From Paenibacillus qinlingensis (GTDB taxonomy: Bacteria > Bacillota > Bacilli > Paenibacillales > NBRC-103111), in contig NZ_JABMKY010000024.1 in assembly GCF_013204845.1 (NCBI RefSeq), positions 62,001-126,000 on the forward strand: a stretch of 64,000 nt of DNA, read 5' to 3'. Below are positions 1 through 9,633 of the stretch, in pieces (the first letter of the stretch is position 1; every line of letters begins with the position of its first letter). Made by a program: the position numbers and the translations under genes. The notes below the pieces were generated by a model. It ran no database searches, was not told the DNA's origin, and saw only the letters and a list, made by a program, of their open reading frames with translations.

Positions 1-1658
1 CAGAGAAAGCAGCTCAGCTATTCCGCGAGAAGACGGAGCTGTCCCTACAGTATCTAATCCCTTATAACACGCAAGGGAAGCGTGCTCCAATCATCTCCTA
101 CTTTATGAACAGTTTTGCTTTGGATGCTGCAACAGGCGAGATTTCGCAACCAGTTCCGAGTGTAAGCGGTGACAACAAGCCTTTAACAGAGAAGCCGCTG
201 GGAACGAAACCGACAGCTACTTTGAATTTGACGAAGGAAGAAGCAGTCAAGAAAGTATCAACAACGTTTAACCTATCTGCTGAGTACAAGCTGCAAGAAG
301 CTTCGTATAATGAAACCAAGAACCCAGAAACGGGCGAGACTTCTTCGAGCTGGAATATGAGCTGGAACAAGGCGACGGCAGATACAACAGCATCTGGGAA
401 GATCGTTGCAGGAAATAACGTTTGGGCATCTGTGAATAGTAAAACCGGCGTTATTACTAATTTTAATTACTACATCCCGTATAGCGGTGATAATGAGAAG
501 CCTATCGAAGGCAAAATTTCATTAGATGATGCGATTGCGAAAAGCACGGAATTTGTCAAAGCGCAGCTTCCTGGTTCCACGGACCAACTCGTGCTGAATG
601 TTCAGAAAGAGTATTCCCAGGACATGCTGAAGCAGATGCGTACGTGGGAAGTTAGCTATAAACGCGTTATTGACGGTGTTGCTGTGAACAATGAAGAGGT
701 GAGGGTCAGCATTGACCGTGTAACAGGAGCCATCTCGAACTACTACGTATCCCTAAGTGATGTGGCGTATCCTGCTCAGAAACCTGAGGTGATCTCCATC
801 GATAAGGCCAAGGATCTGTGGCTGGCCCAGTTCGATGTGAAGCTTGGCTACGTCTTGGACAGCAACGGATACACAGGCGCAATCCCAATCGAGAAATACC
901 GCTTGATGGTGGCAGCTGGGGAAGTTCCTCCTGCAGGGGCGACGGCTAGCAAAGCGGAGTCGAAGGCGAAGCTCGTATATTCCCTTGTTCCGAAGAATGT
1001 GAATCGCGATAGTTTCCTTCTAGATGCTTCGTCAGGTCAATGGCGCAGTGCGCAATCCGGCGAGATTATCTCTTTGGATAAAGTCATTGTTAGTGATATT
1101 GATAAGCACTGGGCACAAAATGAACTTCAACTGATGCTGGATTATCAAGCATTGGATGTGAAGGACGGCAAAGTGAACCCTGACCAAACGATTAAGCGCG
1201 GTGAGTTGGTCAAAATGCTTGTTATCGCTATGAATGGCGGCAACGGCGGCATCTATTACGGGGCTGAGCGGGCTGCATCCTTTGCGGATGTCGGCAATGG
1301 CTCTAAGTATTTTGCCTATGTAGAAAATGCGGTTGATCGCGGGCTGCTTGATGTAGGGAAAGAGTTCAATCCAGAAGCTACGATGAATCGGGAAGAAATG
1401 GCGCAATTAATCGTGAAAGCGCTGGGTTATCACAGTCTGACGAAATATGACGGTGTATTTAACAAGGATTTCTTGGATGCTGGGAAGCTGGCGAATGTGG
1501 GTGACGCTGCTATCGTGGTAGGGCTGAATATTATGACGCTCAGCGATGGTAACTTTGCCCCGCAGGAAGAAGTGACGAAAGCACAGGCAGCAAGCGCGTT
1601 TTACCGCTTCTTGCAAACGAGAGCGGAATTACAAGAAAAGCCGCGGTACTACTACTAA
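1..1658 (+). CDS. S-layer homology (SLH) protein with YcdB/YcdC-type repeats, 5' truncated
   Basis: The reading frame is open from base 3 with no stop, so the gene begins outside the window; the ATG at 105 is internal. The first two thirds contain repeats of the YcdB/YcdC (PepSY-like) type, recognisable by alternating segments such as ISLDDAIAKSTEFVKAQLPG and VSYKRVIDGVAVNNEEVRV. The C-terminal third has SLH-type modules (DIDKHWAQNELQLMLDYQAL; FADVGNG...NREEMAQLIVKALGY), which in this family anchor proteins to secondary cell-wall polymers. A secreted, wall-bound protein is inferred; the signal peptide would lie upstream and is not visible. The family's biochemical role is unknown. It is closed by a strong hairpin terminator. 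Confidence 0.85.
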   Translation, partial: EKAAQLFREKTELSLQYLIPYNTQGKRAPIISYFMNSFALDAATGEISQPVPSVSGDNKPLTEKPLGTKPTATLNLTKEEAVKKVSTTFNLSAEYKLQEASYNETKNPETGETSSSWNMSWNKATADTTASGKIVAGNNVWASVNSKTGVITNFNYYIPYSGDNEKPIEGKISLDDAIAKSTEFVKAQLPGSTDQLVLNVQKEYSQDMLKQMRTWEVSYKRVIDGVAVNNEEVRVSIDRVTGAISNYYVSLSDVAYPAQKPEVISIDKAKDLWLAQFDVKLGYVLDSNGYTGAIPIEKYRLMVAAGEVPPAGATASKAESKAKLVYSLVPKNVNRDSFLLDASSGQWRSAQSGEIISLDKVIVSDIDKHWAQNELQLMLDYQALDVKDGKVNPDQTIKRGELVKMLVIAMNGGNGGIYYGAERAASFADVGNGSKYFAYVENAVDRGLLDVGKEFNPEATMNREEMAQLIVKALGYHSLTKYDGVFNKDFLDAGKLANVGDAAIVVGLNIMTLSDGNFAPQEEVTKAQAASAFYRFLQTRAELQEKPRYYY

Positions 1659-1695
1659 TCTATTGTGAGTCGCATAATCGCATAATGAAACGACA

Positions 1696-1730
1696 AAAGA
1701 CCTCTCAATGCAACATTGAGAGGTCTTTAT
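1696..1730. terminator. Hairpin terminator, probably bidirectional
   Basis: Perfect 15-bp arms AAAGACCTCTCAATG and CATTGAGAGGTCTTT around a 3-nt loop. It lies between the convergent SLH gene and the TetR gene, with A/T ends on both sides. Confidence 0.85.
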
Positions 1731-1769
1731 TCAGCCGTCTAGGCATTTGTGGCAACAGAGGCAAGAGAG

Positions 1770-2381
1770 TTAGTCTCTTTTGAAAAGAAAGAAGCACAAC
1801 TGACGGTAATGTGCCTTCATATGCTCTTTCGTATAGGCTTTCTCGTTCTTGATGTGAAAATAGCCGATCGGTGACATGGAGCAAATGATTGTATGGGCTG
1901 CAAAGTCTGGCTCCGTTGGCTGATCTCGCTCAGGTCCAAGGGATTCGAGAATAAGCTCCGACAATTTATCGCGTATGAAATGGTAGATAGGAGACAAAAA
2001 GAAGTTGCCGCGTCCATCCTCGCAGTTCATATCAATCTTAGTTGACATGGCAACGATTAGCTCGGCTTTTTCTTCAATCTCATCAATCCATAAATCCAAA
2101 ATACCTGCCAGCCGATCAATAGGGGCGGCCTGGTTATGTGTATCGAGATAGTTCATAATATCATCGATAAACTGCTGCGCATAATGTTGAAGGACATCAA
2201 AGCAAAGGTCTCCTTTATGCGCATATCTGCGATAGAGGGTTGCTTGTCCAATGCCTGCTGTTTTGGCAATTTGATGCATGCTGACCGATTGAACGCCATA
2301 ATCATGAAAGAGTTGTTTGGCGGTTTGGAGTATTAATTGGCGATTTTCCATGGCGTCCTTGCGTTCATGACGAATGGACAT
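1770..2381 (-). CDS. TetR-family transcriptional repressor
   Basis: 203 aa. The N-terminal helix-turn-helix is typical of TetR (ILQTAKQLFHDYGVQSVSMH, then IAKTAGIGQATLYRRYAHKG); the C-terminal ligand/dimer domain is variable. The start at 2381 is supported by GAGGTGG six bases upstream. It is transcribed divergently from a DHA2 drug exporter, and the gap between them carries a near-perfect palindrome, so it most likely represses that exporter until an inducer binds. The ligand cannot be told from sequence. Confidence 0.88.
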   Translation of the reverse strand: MSIRHERKDAMENRQLILQTAKQLFHDYGVQSVSMHQIAKTAGIGQATLYRRYAHKGDLCFDVLQHYAQQFIDDIMNYLDTHNQAAPIDRLAGILDLWIDEIEEKAELIVAMSTKIDMNCEDGRGNFFLSPIYHFIRDKLSELILESLGPERDQPTEPDFAAHTIICSMSPIGYFHIKNEKAYTKEHMKAHYRQLCFFLFKRD

Positions 2382-2421
2382 CTGTAACCACCTCGTTAGA
2401 TATGAATTTATTGTGTTCGTA

Positions 2422-2451
2422 TTGACAAAGAAACGAAAGTTCTGTTAGCAT
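2422..2451 (+). promoter_or_regulatory. Sigma-A-type promoter of the MFS exporter
   Basis: TTGACA at 2422-2427, with a weak -10 (TTAGCA or TAGCAT) 17-18 bp downstream around 2445-2451, just ahead of the putative TetR operator. Confidence 0.6.
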
Positions 2452-2458
2452 CATGAAT

Positions 2459-2482
2459 GTAAGCGGACATTTGTCCGTTTAC
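2459..2482. promoter_or_regulatory. Palindromic TetR operator
   Basis: Arms GTAAGCGGACA and TGTCCGTTTAC, separated by TT, are complementary at 10 of 11 positions. The site lies directly downstream of the -10 region in the gap between the TetR gene and the exporter, the usual position for repression. Confidence 0.75.
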
Positions 2483-2593
2483 AACGGAAGTTATTGATGC
2501 TCGTGTATGTCTGCCACTATTGTATTGTACAGGGTATACTATATACGGTCAACGATAGACAAAAGAGAGAAATTAATCGGATGGAGGGATTAC

Positions 2594-4096
2594 ATGTCTT
2601 CACAAGCAACAGCGAAAGAAACAGAAGCCCCGTTTTCAATGCGCAGCATTCTAGGGCCTCTGATAGCGATTGTCGTGGGTATTTTCATGGTTATTTTGGA
2701 CGGAACAGCGGTTAACGTTGCGCTTCCAAAGCTGCAAGAAGAATTTAATTTGCTGAACTTATCACTCGTGCAATGGACGGTCATTGGTTATGCCTTAGCG
2801 CAAGCCGCGGTTATTCCACTGGCAGGTTGGTTATCGGATCGTTTCGGTGCCAAGAAGATTTTTCTAATCTCCGTAGGTCTTTTCACTATAGGCTCTGGTC
2901 TATGTGCGCTAGCGAACTCGGTTGAAATGTTGATTGCTTTCCGTATTATTCAAGGTTTAGGCGGCGGTGTTGTCGTGCCGATTGCTATGGCCTTCATTTA
3001 TCGTCTATCCCCTCCGGGCAAAGTAGGGGCGGTCATGGGTATGATGGGTATTCCGATCCTGCTAGGCCCAGCTCTTGGTCCTGTCGTTGCGGGTTGGTTA
3101 GTTGAGTATCACAGCTGGCAGTGGATTTTCCTTATTAATCTGCCTATCGGTGTTATTGGTATTATTTTAGGTATTCGTACATTGCCTAATATGCAGCGTC
3201 AAAGCGTTGCTTCCCTAGATTTGCTGGGCATGTTGTTAGGGCCTCTAGCTTTCGCAGCACTTGTTTACGGCGTTTCCAACGGTGGTATTGATCCGATAAC
3301 TGGGAAATCCACATGGACAGATGCTGATACATTGGTTGGTTCGGGTATTGGTGTAATCGCACTTATCCTATTCATCATTGTTGAATTGAAACAGAAGAAT
3401 CCGCTTTTGGAACTTCGTGTATTCCGTTCAGGCAACTTCACGAAAGGGATTATCGTGCAATGGATTTCACAAATTGCGATGTTCGGTACGATGTTCCTAG
3501 TACCTTTATTCTTACAACAAGCACATGGATACAGCCCTTTGAAAACGGGATTGATCATGCTTCCTCAAGCTTTGGCTTCCGGATTGTTCATGCCAATCGG
3601 TGGTAAGCTGTCTGACCGTTTCGGCTCACGTCCGCTCGTCGTAGCGGGAATGTTGCTAACAACGATTTCGGCGTTCTTGCTATCCAATATTTCCGGTGAT
3701 TCAGGTGTAGGCACAGTTATGCTGCCGCTGACGCTTCTGGGAGCTGGTATGGGACTATTCATGATGCCGTTGAACAATCACTTGATTCAATCGGCGCCAC
3801 AGAACTTGGTTGGTCGTGTAACGTCCCTGACGAACGCGGCGCAGCAAGTTATGATGTCCTTCGCCATTGCGATCTTGATGACGATTTTCAGTACGAAATT
3901 TAAGGATTTGATGGTTGAATCAGGCGCACAAAAGCCAGACGTTGGCTTATACGCTTCTGCGTTCGGACATACGTTCCTCATTTTGCTTGGTATCGCTATT
4001 CTTGGCGGTCTGCTTGGCTTCATGCTGCAGAAGCCTAAGAAAGTGGAAGGCGATTCCGAGAATGCGGCTGAAATTCCGATGATGATCGGACACTAG
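2594..4096 (+). CDS. MFS drug:H+ antiporter, DHA2 (EmrB/QacA) family, 14 TM
   Basis: 500 aa from the ATG at 2594, preceded by GGAGG; the open frame extends upstream but no ribosome site supports an earlier start. The first membrane segment contains VVGIFMVILDGTAVNVALPK. The loop 2-3 motif GWLSDRFGAKK and the antiporter motif C (GPALGPVVAGW) are present, and the hydrophobic pattern fits 14 membrane segments. Proton-driven export of toxic compounds is the family role; the substrate is unknown. It is divergent from a TetR repressor and has its own terminator. Confidence 0.88.
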   Translation: MSSQATAKETEAPFSMRSILGPLIAIVVGIFMVILDGTAVNVALPKLQEEFNLLNLSLVQWTVIGYALAQAAVIPLAGWLSDRFGAKKIFLISVGLFTIGSGLCALANSVEMLIAFRIIQGLGGGVVVPIAMAFIYRLSPPGKVGAVMGMMGIPILLGPALGPVVAGWLVEYHSWQWIFLINLPIGVIGIILGIRTLPNMQRQSVASLDLLGMLLGPLAFAALVYGVSNGGIDPITGKSTWTDADTLVGSGIGVIALILFIIVELKQKNPLLELRVFRSGNFTKGIIVQWISQIAMFGTMFLVPLFLQQAHGYSPLKTGLIMLPQALASGLFMPIGGKLSDRFGSRPLVVAGMLLTTISAFLLSNISGDSGVGTVMLPLTLLGAGMGLFMMPLNNHLIQSAPQNLVGRVTSLTNAAQQVMMSFAIAILMTIFSTKFKDLMVESGAQKPDVGLYASAFGHTFLILLGIAILGGLLGFMLQKPKKVEGDSENAAEIPMMIGH

Positions 4097-4120
4097 TCCA
4101 TAAGCATAGACGTATATAGG

Positions 4121-4165
4121 AGCCGCTCCTCAAGGTCAATTGACTGCGAGGGGCGGCTTTTGTTT
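4121..4165 (+). terminator. Rho-independent terminator of the MFS exporter
   Basis: Arms AGCCGCTCCTC and GAGGGGCGGCT (one G-T pair) followed by TTTTGTTT. Confidence 0.8.
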
Positions 4166-4206
4166 GTAAACTCTCCTCAATATTTGCGTACAGAACGCAC
4201 CACATA

Positions 4207-4215
4207 TGTTACAAT
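4207..4215 (+). promoter_or_regulatory. Possible extended -10 promoter of ilvA
   Basis: TG-N-TACAAT at 4207-4215, about 50 bp before the ilvA start. No good -35 at normal spacing; the nearest, TTGCGT, is 20 bp away. No T-box leader is visible. Confidence 0.35.
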
Positions 4216-4263
4216 ACATGTTAAAACTTATATGGAAGCTTCAACAAAGAAAGGGTGTTTGAG

Positions 4264-5523
4264 ATGATGGTTGTATCTGGTAAAGTGGGTTTGGAAGATA
4301 TTATTAGAGCCAATCATGTGCTCAGCAAGGTGATCGAACCATCGCCGTTGCAACGCAATGAGCTGCTCTCTAACCAGTATGAATGTAACGTTTACCTCAA
4401 ACGTGAAGATATGCAAATTGTGCGTTCGTTCAAAATTCGCGGAGCTTACAATGTAATTCAGAGCTTAACGGAAGAGGAGCGCGCGGCGGGGGTTGTGTGT
4501 GCGAGTGCGGGCAACCACGCACAGGGTGTAGCTTATTCTTGCAAGCAGCTCGGCATTGAGGGCAAGATTTTCATGCCGACAACGACACCGCGTCAAAAAA
4601 TCTCGCAAGTGAAGCTGTTCGGCGGCTCTTTCGTGGAAGTCATCCTTACGGGTGATTCCTTTGACGATTCATCAGCACAAGCAAAGGCTTACTGCCTGCA
4701 AGAGAAAAAGGTATTTATCCATCCCTTTGATGATGTGCGTACGATTGCTGGGCAAGGGACTGTTGGCTTGGAGATCATGAATCAGATGCCGGAAACGCCA
4801 GATTTCATCTTTGCCACTATTGGCGGAGGTGGACTAGCTGCCGGTGTCTCTACTTATGTGAAGAGCGTGTCGCCGCGAACGCGCATTATTGGTGCAGAAC
4901 CAGAAGGTGCGGCAAGTATGACAGAAGCATTGAAGCAAGGGAACGTCGTTAAGTTGCCGTCCATTGAGAAGTTTGTTGATGGTGCTGCTGTAGCCCAGGT
5001 AGGCGAGATGACGTTCGAAATTTGCAGAGAGAAGCTAGAGGATATCGTGATTATCCCTGCCGGCAAAGAATGCACAACGATACTGGAGCTGTACAACAGC
5101 AACGCGATTGTCATTGAGCCAGCAGGAGCGCTTCCTGTTGCTGCACTGGATGCGTACCGCGAGCAAATCCGAGGCAAGAACGTTGTGTGTATCATCAGCG
5201 GTGGGAACAATGACATCGACCGGATGCAGCAAATTAAAGAGAGATCGCTTGTGTACGAAGGCTTGAAGCACTACTTTGTCTTGAATTTCCCACAACGTGC
5301 AGGAGCGCTGCGTGAATTTCTGGAGGAAGTACTTGGTCCTTCCGACGATATCACACGTTTTGAATACACGAAGAAGAATAATCGTGATGATGCGCCAGCC
5401 TTAGTGGGAATCGAGCTTAAGAATAAAGACGATTATGAAGGACTCATCGAGCGCCTATCTCGTAAAGATTACGGCTATATTGAAATCAATAAGGACCCTA
5501 AGCTATTTAACCTTCTCATTTAG
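4264..5523 (+). CDS. ilvA: Biosynthetic threonine ammonia-lyase (threonine dehydratase)
   Basis: 419 aa. It deaminates threonine to 2-oxobutanoate, the first committed step to isoleucine, using PLP. The Schiff-base lysine is Lys57 in SFKIRGAYN; the SAGNHAQGVAY segment and the phosphate-binding loop GGGGLAAG are intact. The C-terminal part (from GLKHYFVLNFPQRAGALREF) is a single ACT-like regulatory domain, as in the short Bacillus-type IlvA. The ATG at 4264 is chosen because AAAGGG lies at the right distance; a GTG at 4255 is in frame but overlaps that site. It stands alone, away from ilvBN at 17 kb. Confidence 0.93.
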   Translation: MMVVSGKVGLEDIIRANHVLSKVIEPSPLQRNELLSNQYECNVYLKREDMQIVRSFKIRGAYNVIQSLTEEERAAGVVCASAGNHAQGVAYSCKQLGIEGKIFMPTTTPRQKISQVKLFGGSFVEVILTGDSFDDSSAQAKAYCLQEKKVFIHPFDDVRTIAGQGTVGLEIMNQMPETPDFIFATIGGGGLAAGVSTYVKSVSPRTRIIGAEPEGAASMTEALKQGNVVKLPSIEKFVDGAAVAQVGEMTFEICREKLEDIVIIPAGKECTTILELYNSNAIVIEPAGALPVAALDAYREQIRGKNVVCIISGGNNDIDRMQQIKERSLVYEGLKHYFVLNFPQRAGALREFLEEVLGPSDDITRFEYTKKNNRDDAPALVGIELKNKDDYEGLIERLSRKDYGYIEINKDPKLFNLLI

Positions 5524-5538
5524 AGAAGGTATTTTTTT
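5510..5538 (+). terminator. Terminator overlapping the ilvA stop codon
   Basis: ACCTTCTC and GAGAAGGT arms around a 5-nt loop, followed by ATTTTTTT. The TAG stop sits inside the loop and second arm. Confidence 0.8.
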
Positions 5539-5829
5539 GTATAAAAAGTGTCATAAAATTAACATGGAGCAATCTAGATTTTATTGACCACTGGTTGTAT
5601 AATCAATAATTGGGGCTTAGAACCTATATTGTCGGAGAAAACAAAAAAAGCGTGTTAACTTGTGTGACATAACGAATTTTGTGAATACGAAGGCGATTTG
5701 CTTTTATGTTAGAAATCGAAGTGATACACTCAATTCAAAGCTGGCTTACATAATTTAACTGAATTTGGTCAACCTACAGTGTGGGCTTCATGGTTTCAAT
5801 TAAATGATGATACGATGGGGGTAAAATCG
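5539..5829. other. Leader region before the nucleoside importer, no recognised riboswitch
   Basis: About 290 bp. A TATAAT at 5598-5603 is the best -10-like hexamer (poor -35). I checked for the conserved core of a purine riboswitch and do not see it. Nothing else can be supported. Confidence 0.4.
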
Positions 5830-6879
5830 ATGAAGAAGATTTTTTCAACAGTTCTGATGGCTGTAACGGTTTCTGCACTAGTGATTTCTGGTTGTGCCAA
5901 AAAAGAAGAGACAGGTTCATCCGCATCACCAGCAGCAAGTGCAGCAGCTAGCGATAACACAGGTAAAGACTTCAAAATCGGCATGGTTACAGATATCGGT
6001 GGCGTAAACGACAAATCCTTTAACCAAAGCGCTTGGGAAGGCTTGACGCAACTGAAGAAACAAACAAGCGCTAACGTGAAAAACCTTGAAAGTAAAAGTG
6101 ATGCAGACTACACGCCTAACTTGAATCAATTCGTTAAAGACGGCTATAACCTTACTTGGGGTATTGGCTTCTTAATGGGTGACGCGGTTAAAACAGTAGC
6201 AACTCAGAACCCGAACGCAAAACTTGCGATCATTGATAACGTTGTAGAAGCTCCAAACGTAGAGTCCGTTACTTTCTCCGAGCAAGAAGGTTCCTACCTT
6301 GTTGGTGTGGTAGCAGGTCTTACAACAAAAACAAATAAAATCGGTTTTGTTGGCGGTATCGACATCCCGGTTATCAAACGTTTCGAAGCTGGTTTCGTAG
6401 CTGGCGTTAAAGCGGTAAAACCTGATGCGAAGATTCAAATCAACTACACAGGCGCTTTCGACAAGCCTGATCTTGGTAAAGCAGCAGCAGCAACGATTTA
6501 TAACGATGGCGCTGATATCATTTTCCACGCAGCTGGATCGACTGGTAACGGTGTATTCAACGAAGCGAAAGATCGTGCGAAAAACGGTAAAAAAGTATGG
6601 GTTATCGGTGTAGATAAAGACCAATCCATTGAGTTTGGGGATGAAGTTACATTGACGTCCATGTTGAAGCGTGTTGACTCTGCGGTACTTCGTGTATCCA
6701 AAGATGTGATCTCAGGTAAATTCCAAGGTGGTAAAGTTGTTACATTGGGTCTGAAAGACGATGGTGTAGGCCTTCCTGATACATCCAAGAAAAACGTTTC
6801 TGCTGATATCTTGAAAAAAGTAGACGAGTACAAAGCCAAAATTATTAGCGGCGAAATCAAAGTTCCTGAAAAACCATAA
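5830..6879 (+). CDS. nupN: BMP-family nucleoside-binding lipoprotein of an ABC importer
   Basis: 349 aa. MKKIFSTVLMAVTVSALVIS followed by GC is a lipoprotein signal peptide with lipobox, so the protein is tethered outside the membrane. The mature part has the Bmp/Med fold signatures KIGMVTDIGGVNDKSFNQSA, LAIIDN and GVDKDQS. This family captures purine nucleosides for importers such as B. subtilis NupNOPQ. The start at 5830 has GGGGG eight bases upstream; the frame is open earlier but without a ribosome site. A terminator after it separates it from the ATPase gene, a common way to keep the binding protein in excess. Confidence 0.87.
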   Translation: MKKIFSTVLMAVTVSALVISGCAKKEETGSSASPAASAAASDNTGKDFKIGMVTDIGGVNDKSFNQSAWEGLTQLKKQTSANVKNLESKSDADYTPNLNQFVKDGYNLTWGIGFLMGDAVKTVATQNPNAKLAIIDNVVEAPNVESVTFSEQEGSYLVGVVAGLTTKTNKIGFVGGIDIPVIKRFEAGFVAGVKAVKPDAKIQINYTGAFDKPDLGKAAAATIYNDGADIIFHAAGSTGNGVFNEAKDRAKNGKKVWVIGVDKDQSIEFGDEVTLTSMLKRVDSAVLRVSKDVISGKFQGGKVVTLGLKDDGVGLPDTSKKNVSADILKKVDEYKAKIISGEIKVPEKP

Positions 6880-6930
6880 GCGTCAAATTGATGTGATTGG
6901 TAAGAACGATAGGTTTGCTTCTGTACAAAC

Positions 6931-6962
6931 AAGGCTAGTTATATTAACTAGCCTTGTTCTTT
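6931..6962 (+). terminator. Intercistronic hairpin after the binding protein
   Basis: Perfect 11-bp arms AAGGCTAGTTA and TAACTAGCCTT, then TGTTCTTT. Probably partial, letting some transcription continue into the ATPase and permease genes. Confidence 0.75.
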
Positions 6963-7018
6963 AGTTTTAATGGAAAACGGGAAACAAATAATAAAAAATT
7001 GATCATTAGGGTGATCTT

Positions 7019-8560
7019 ATGAGTGAAGCAGTCCCAGTTGTTGAACTTCGCAACATTACGAAACGGTTTCCAGGCATTGTTGCTAATGACGCCATTAGCC
7101 TGAAGTTGAAAAAAGGCGAAATTCATGCCTTGCTTGGCGAGAATGGTGCAGGTAAATCAACACTGATGAACATTGTGTTCGGTCTATATCAGCCGGACGA
7201 AGGTAGTATTCATGTACAAGGCAACGAGGTTTTTATTGATAGTCCGAATCGAGCGATTGAGCTCGGCATCGGGATGGTGCATCAACATTTCAAGTTGGTA
7301 CAACCGTTTACAGTAACTGAGAATATCATTTTGGGGATGGAGCCCAAACGTGGTATGAATGTGGATATCCGAACAGCACAAGAGAAAGTACGCAAGCTAT
7401 CCGAGCAATATGGTTTACGTGTGGATCCAAAAGCCAAAGTTGAAGATATTTCAGTCGGTATGCAGCAGCGTGTAGAGATATTGAAAACGCTGTATCGCGG
7501 TGCCGATATATTAATTTTTGATGAGCCTACAGCTGTATTAACGCCGCAAGAGATTAGTGAATTGATGGTCATTATGCGTAACCTTGTGAAAGAGGGCAAG
7601 TCCATTATTCTCATTACACATAAGCTGAAAGAAATTATGGAGATCGCCGATACGGTAACGATTATTCGCCGCGGTAAAGTGATTGATTCTTTGGCACGCG
7701 CCCAAGCGAATCCACAAATTCTAGCCGAGAAAATGGTCGGGCGCGATGTCTCTTTTAAAGTGAGTAAGGAAGCCGCGAAACTTGGTGAGCCTGTTCTCCA
7801 GGTTCAAGATTTGATGGTGCGTAATCAGCAAGGATTAGCTTCGCTGAAAGGACTTAATTTTGAGGTGAAGGCTGGAGAAATTCTCGGTATTGCAGGTGTA
7901 GATGGCAACGGTCAAAGCGAATTGATCGAGGCATTGACGGGCTTGCGTGCTGTGGATGGCGGTAAAGTGCTGCTCATGGGCAGCGATATTACGAATCAGA
8001 CACCGCGGGAGATTTCGGAAGCAGGATTATCGCATATCCCTGAGGATCGGCATAAACACGGGTTGGTGCTTGATTTTACAATGAGTGAAAATATGGTGCT
8101 CGAAACGTATTTCCATCCTGCTTATAACAAAGGCGGCTTTCTGAACTATGATGCCATTGATAAGCATGCAGAGGCGTTGATTAAGCAGTTCGATGTGCGG
8201 ACACCGAGTATTTACAACAAGGCGCGTTCCTTGTCCGGAGGTAATCAGCAAAAGGCGATTATTGCGAGGGAAATACATAAGAATCCGAACCTGTTGATCG
8301 CGGCACAGCCGACGCGTGGTTTGGATGTAGGTGCGATTGAATTCGTGCATCGGATGCTGATTGAGCAGCGGAACAAAGGGAAAGCTGTTCTGTTGATTTC
8401 TTTTGAGCTGGATGAAATTATGAATGTTTCTGATCGGATTGCCGTTATCTACGAAGGACAGATTGTGGGCGAAGTGATGCCGCAGGATACGAACGATCAG
8501 GAGATCGGTCTGCTAATGGCGGGCAGTAAGCGAACGGAGAAAGGAGCCCTTCATGAATAA
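7019..8560 (+). CDS. nupO: Nucleoside ABC importer, double ATP-binding protein
   Basis: 513 aa with two ABC domains in one chain. The first has Walker A GENGAGKST and Walker B ILIFDEPTAVL. The second is degenerate in its Walker A region (GVDGNGQSELIEAL) but keeps the signature LSGGNQQKAI, as usual for the sugar/nucleoside (RbsA-like) group. The ATG at 7019 follows GGGTGAT. It overlaps the next gene by 8 bp. It energises uptake of nucleosides with the two permeases that follow. Confidence 0.88.
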   Translation: MSEAVPVVELRNITKRFPGIVANDAISLKLKKGEIHALLGENGAGKSTLMNIVFGLYQPDEGSIHVQGNEVFIDSPNRAIELGIGMVHQHFKLVQPFTVTENIILGMEPKRGMNVDIRTAQEKVRKLSEQYGLRVDPKAKVEDISVGMQQRVEILKTLYRGADILIFDEPTAVLTPQEISELMVIMRNLVKEGKSIILITHKLKEIMEIADTVTIIRRGKVIDSLARAQANPQILAEKMVGRDVSFKVSKEAAKLGEPVLQVQDLMVRNQQGLASLKGLNFEVKAGEILGIAGVDGNGQSELIEALTGLRAVDGGKVLLMGSDITNQTPREISEAGLSHIPEDRHKHGLVLDFTMSENMVLETYFHPAYNKGGFLNYDAIDKHAEALIKQFDVRTPSIYNKARSLSGGNQQKAIIAREIHKNPNLLIAAQPTRGLDVGAIEFVHRMLIEQRNKGKAVLLISFELDEIMNVSDRIAVIYEGQIVGEVMPQDTNDQEIGLLMAGSKRTEKGALHE

Positions 8561-9632
8561 AATTGTTCGCGTTTTTACAAGTGAATCAGCGGTCAATCCC
8601 CTTGTGGCGATCGTGCTGGGGCTGCTATTCGGAGCGCTTGTCATGCTGGCTGGCGGTTATAATCCGATTGCTGCGTATGGGGCATTGTTCTCGCGTATTT
8701 TGGGCAGTCCGTATGACATTGGTGAGTCAATTCGGGCGATTACGCCATTGATTCTTACAGGTTTATCCGTCGCTTTCGCATTCCGTACAGGGTTGTTCAA
8801 TATTGGTGCGGAAGGGCAGTTCGTGATGGGGATGACGGGGGCTACCTTTATTGGCGTCAAAATCCATGGACTGCCGTGGATCATCCATGCTCCTCTTGCG
8901 GTTATTGTCGGTGCGTTGGTCGGCGGACTTTGGGGTGCCATTGCAGGCTATTTGAAAGCGAAGCGCGGCGTTAACGAAGTAATAACCACGATCATGTTGA
9001 ACTGGATCTCTTTGTTCTTGTCCAACTATATTGTGAATGCCTTCCTTCTAGAACCGAAGCAGCAACGTTCTTATATGATTCAAGACTCAGCGTCACTCAG
9101 TATTGGTTGGTTATCGGAAGCGATGAATCATGCGAGGCTCCACTGGGGAACCTTAATTGCTATTCTGGCAGCGGTCGTCTTCTACTTGATTCTTTGGAAA
9201 ACGAAGCAAGGCTACGAACTGCGTGCCGTAGGGCATAATATCGATGCCGCCAAGTATGCGGGCATGAACGTGAATAAGAACATCATTAAGGCGATGTTTA
9301 TTTCCGGGGTGTTTGCTGGACTTGCTGGTGTGTTCGAGGTTCTAGGTGTATTCCATTATCAGGTTGTTGCGGCAGGTACGACAGGGTATGGGTTCGATGG
9401 TATCGCGGTATCCTTGCTCGGGGCCAACAATCCGATAGGCGTCGTGCTGGGCGCTATTTTATTTGGTGGCTTATCTTATGGTTCTGCGGGGATGAGCTTT
9501 GGTGCGGATGTGCCGCCAGAAATTATCCGTATTGTCATCGGATCGGTGATTTTCTTCGTTGCTACCCAAGGTATTGTCAAATGGGTACTGATCCCGTTCT
9601 ACGGCAAACGCAAGAAAGAGAGGGCTTCCTAA
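8553..9632 (+). CDS. nupP: Nucleoside ABC importer permease 1
   Basis: 359 aa, highly hydrophobic, of the RbsC/LivH-like permease superfamily. Typical segments are FNIGAEGQFVMGMTGATFIG and KQGYELRAVGHN (the coupling-loop region). The start at 8553 lies inside the end of the ATPase gene, with AAAGGAG upstream, so translation is probably coupled. Confidence 0.86.
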   Translation: MNKIVRVFTSESAVNPLVAIVLGLLFGALVMLAGGYNPIAAYGALFSRILGSPYDIGESIRAITPLILTGLSVAFAFRTGLFNIGAEGQFVMGMTGATFIGVKIHGLPWIIHAPLAVIVGALVGGLWGAIAGYLKAKRGVNEVITTIMLNWISLFLSNYIVNAFLLEPKQQRSYMIQDSASLSIGWLSEAMNHARLHWGTLIAILAAVVFYLILWKTKQGYELRAVGHNIDAAKYAGMNVNKNIIKAMFISGVFAGLAGVFEVLGVFHYQVVAAGTTGYGFDGIAVSLLGANNPIGVVLGAILFGGLSYGSAGMSFGADVPPEIIRIVIGSVIFFVATQGIVKWVLIPFYGKRKKERAS

Positions 9633-9633
9633 T

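Noticed and set aside
5539..5829. Purine riboswitch ahead of the nucleoside importer
   Set aside because: Expected from function, but the conserved three-way-junction core is not present.
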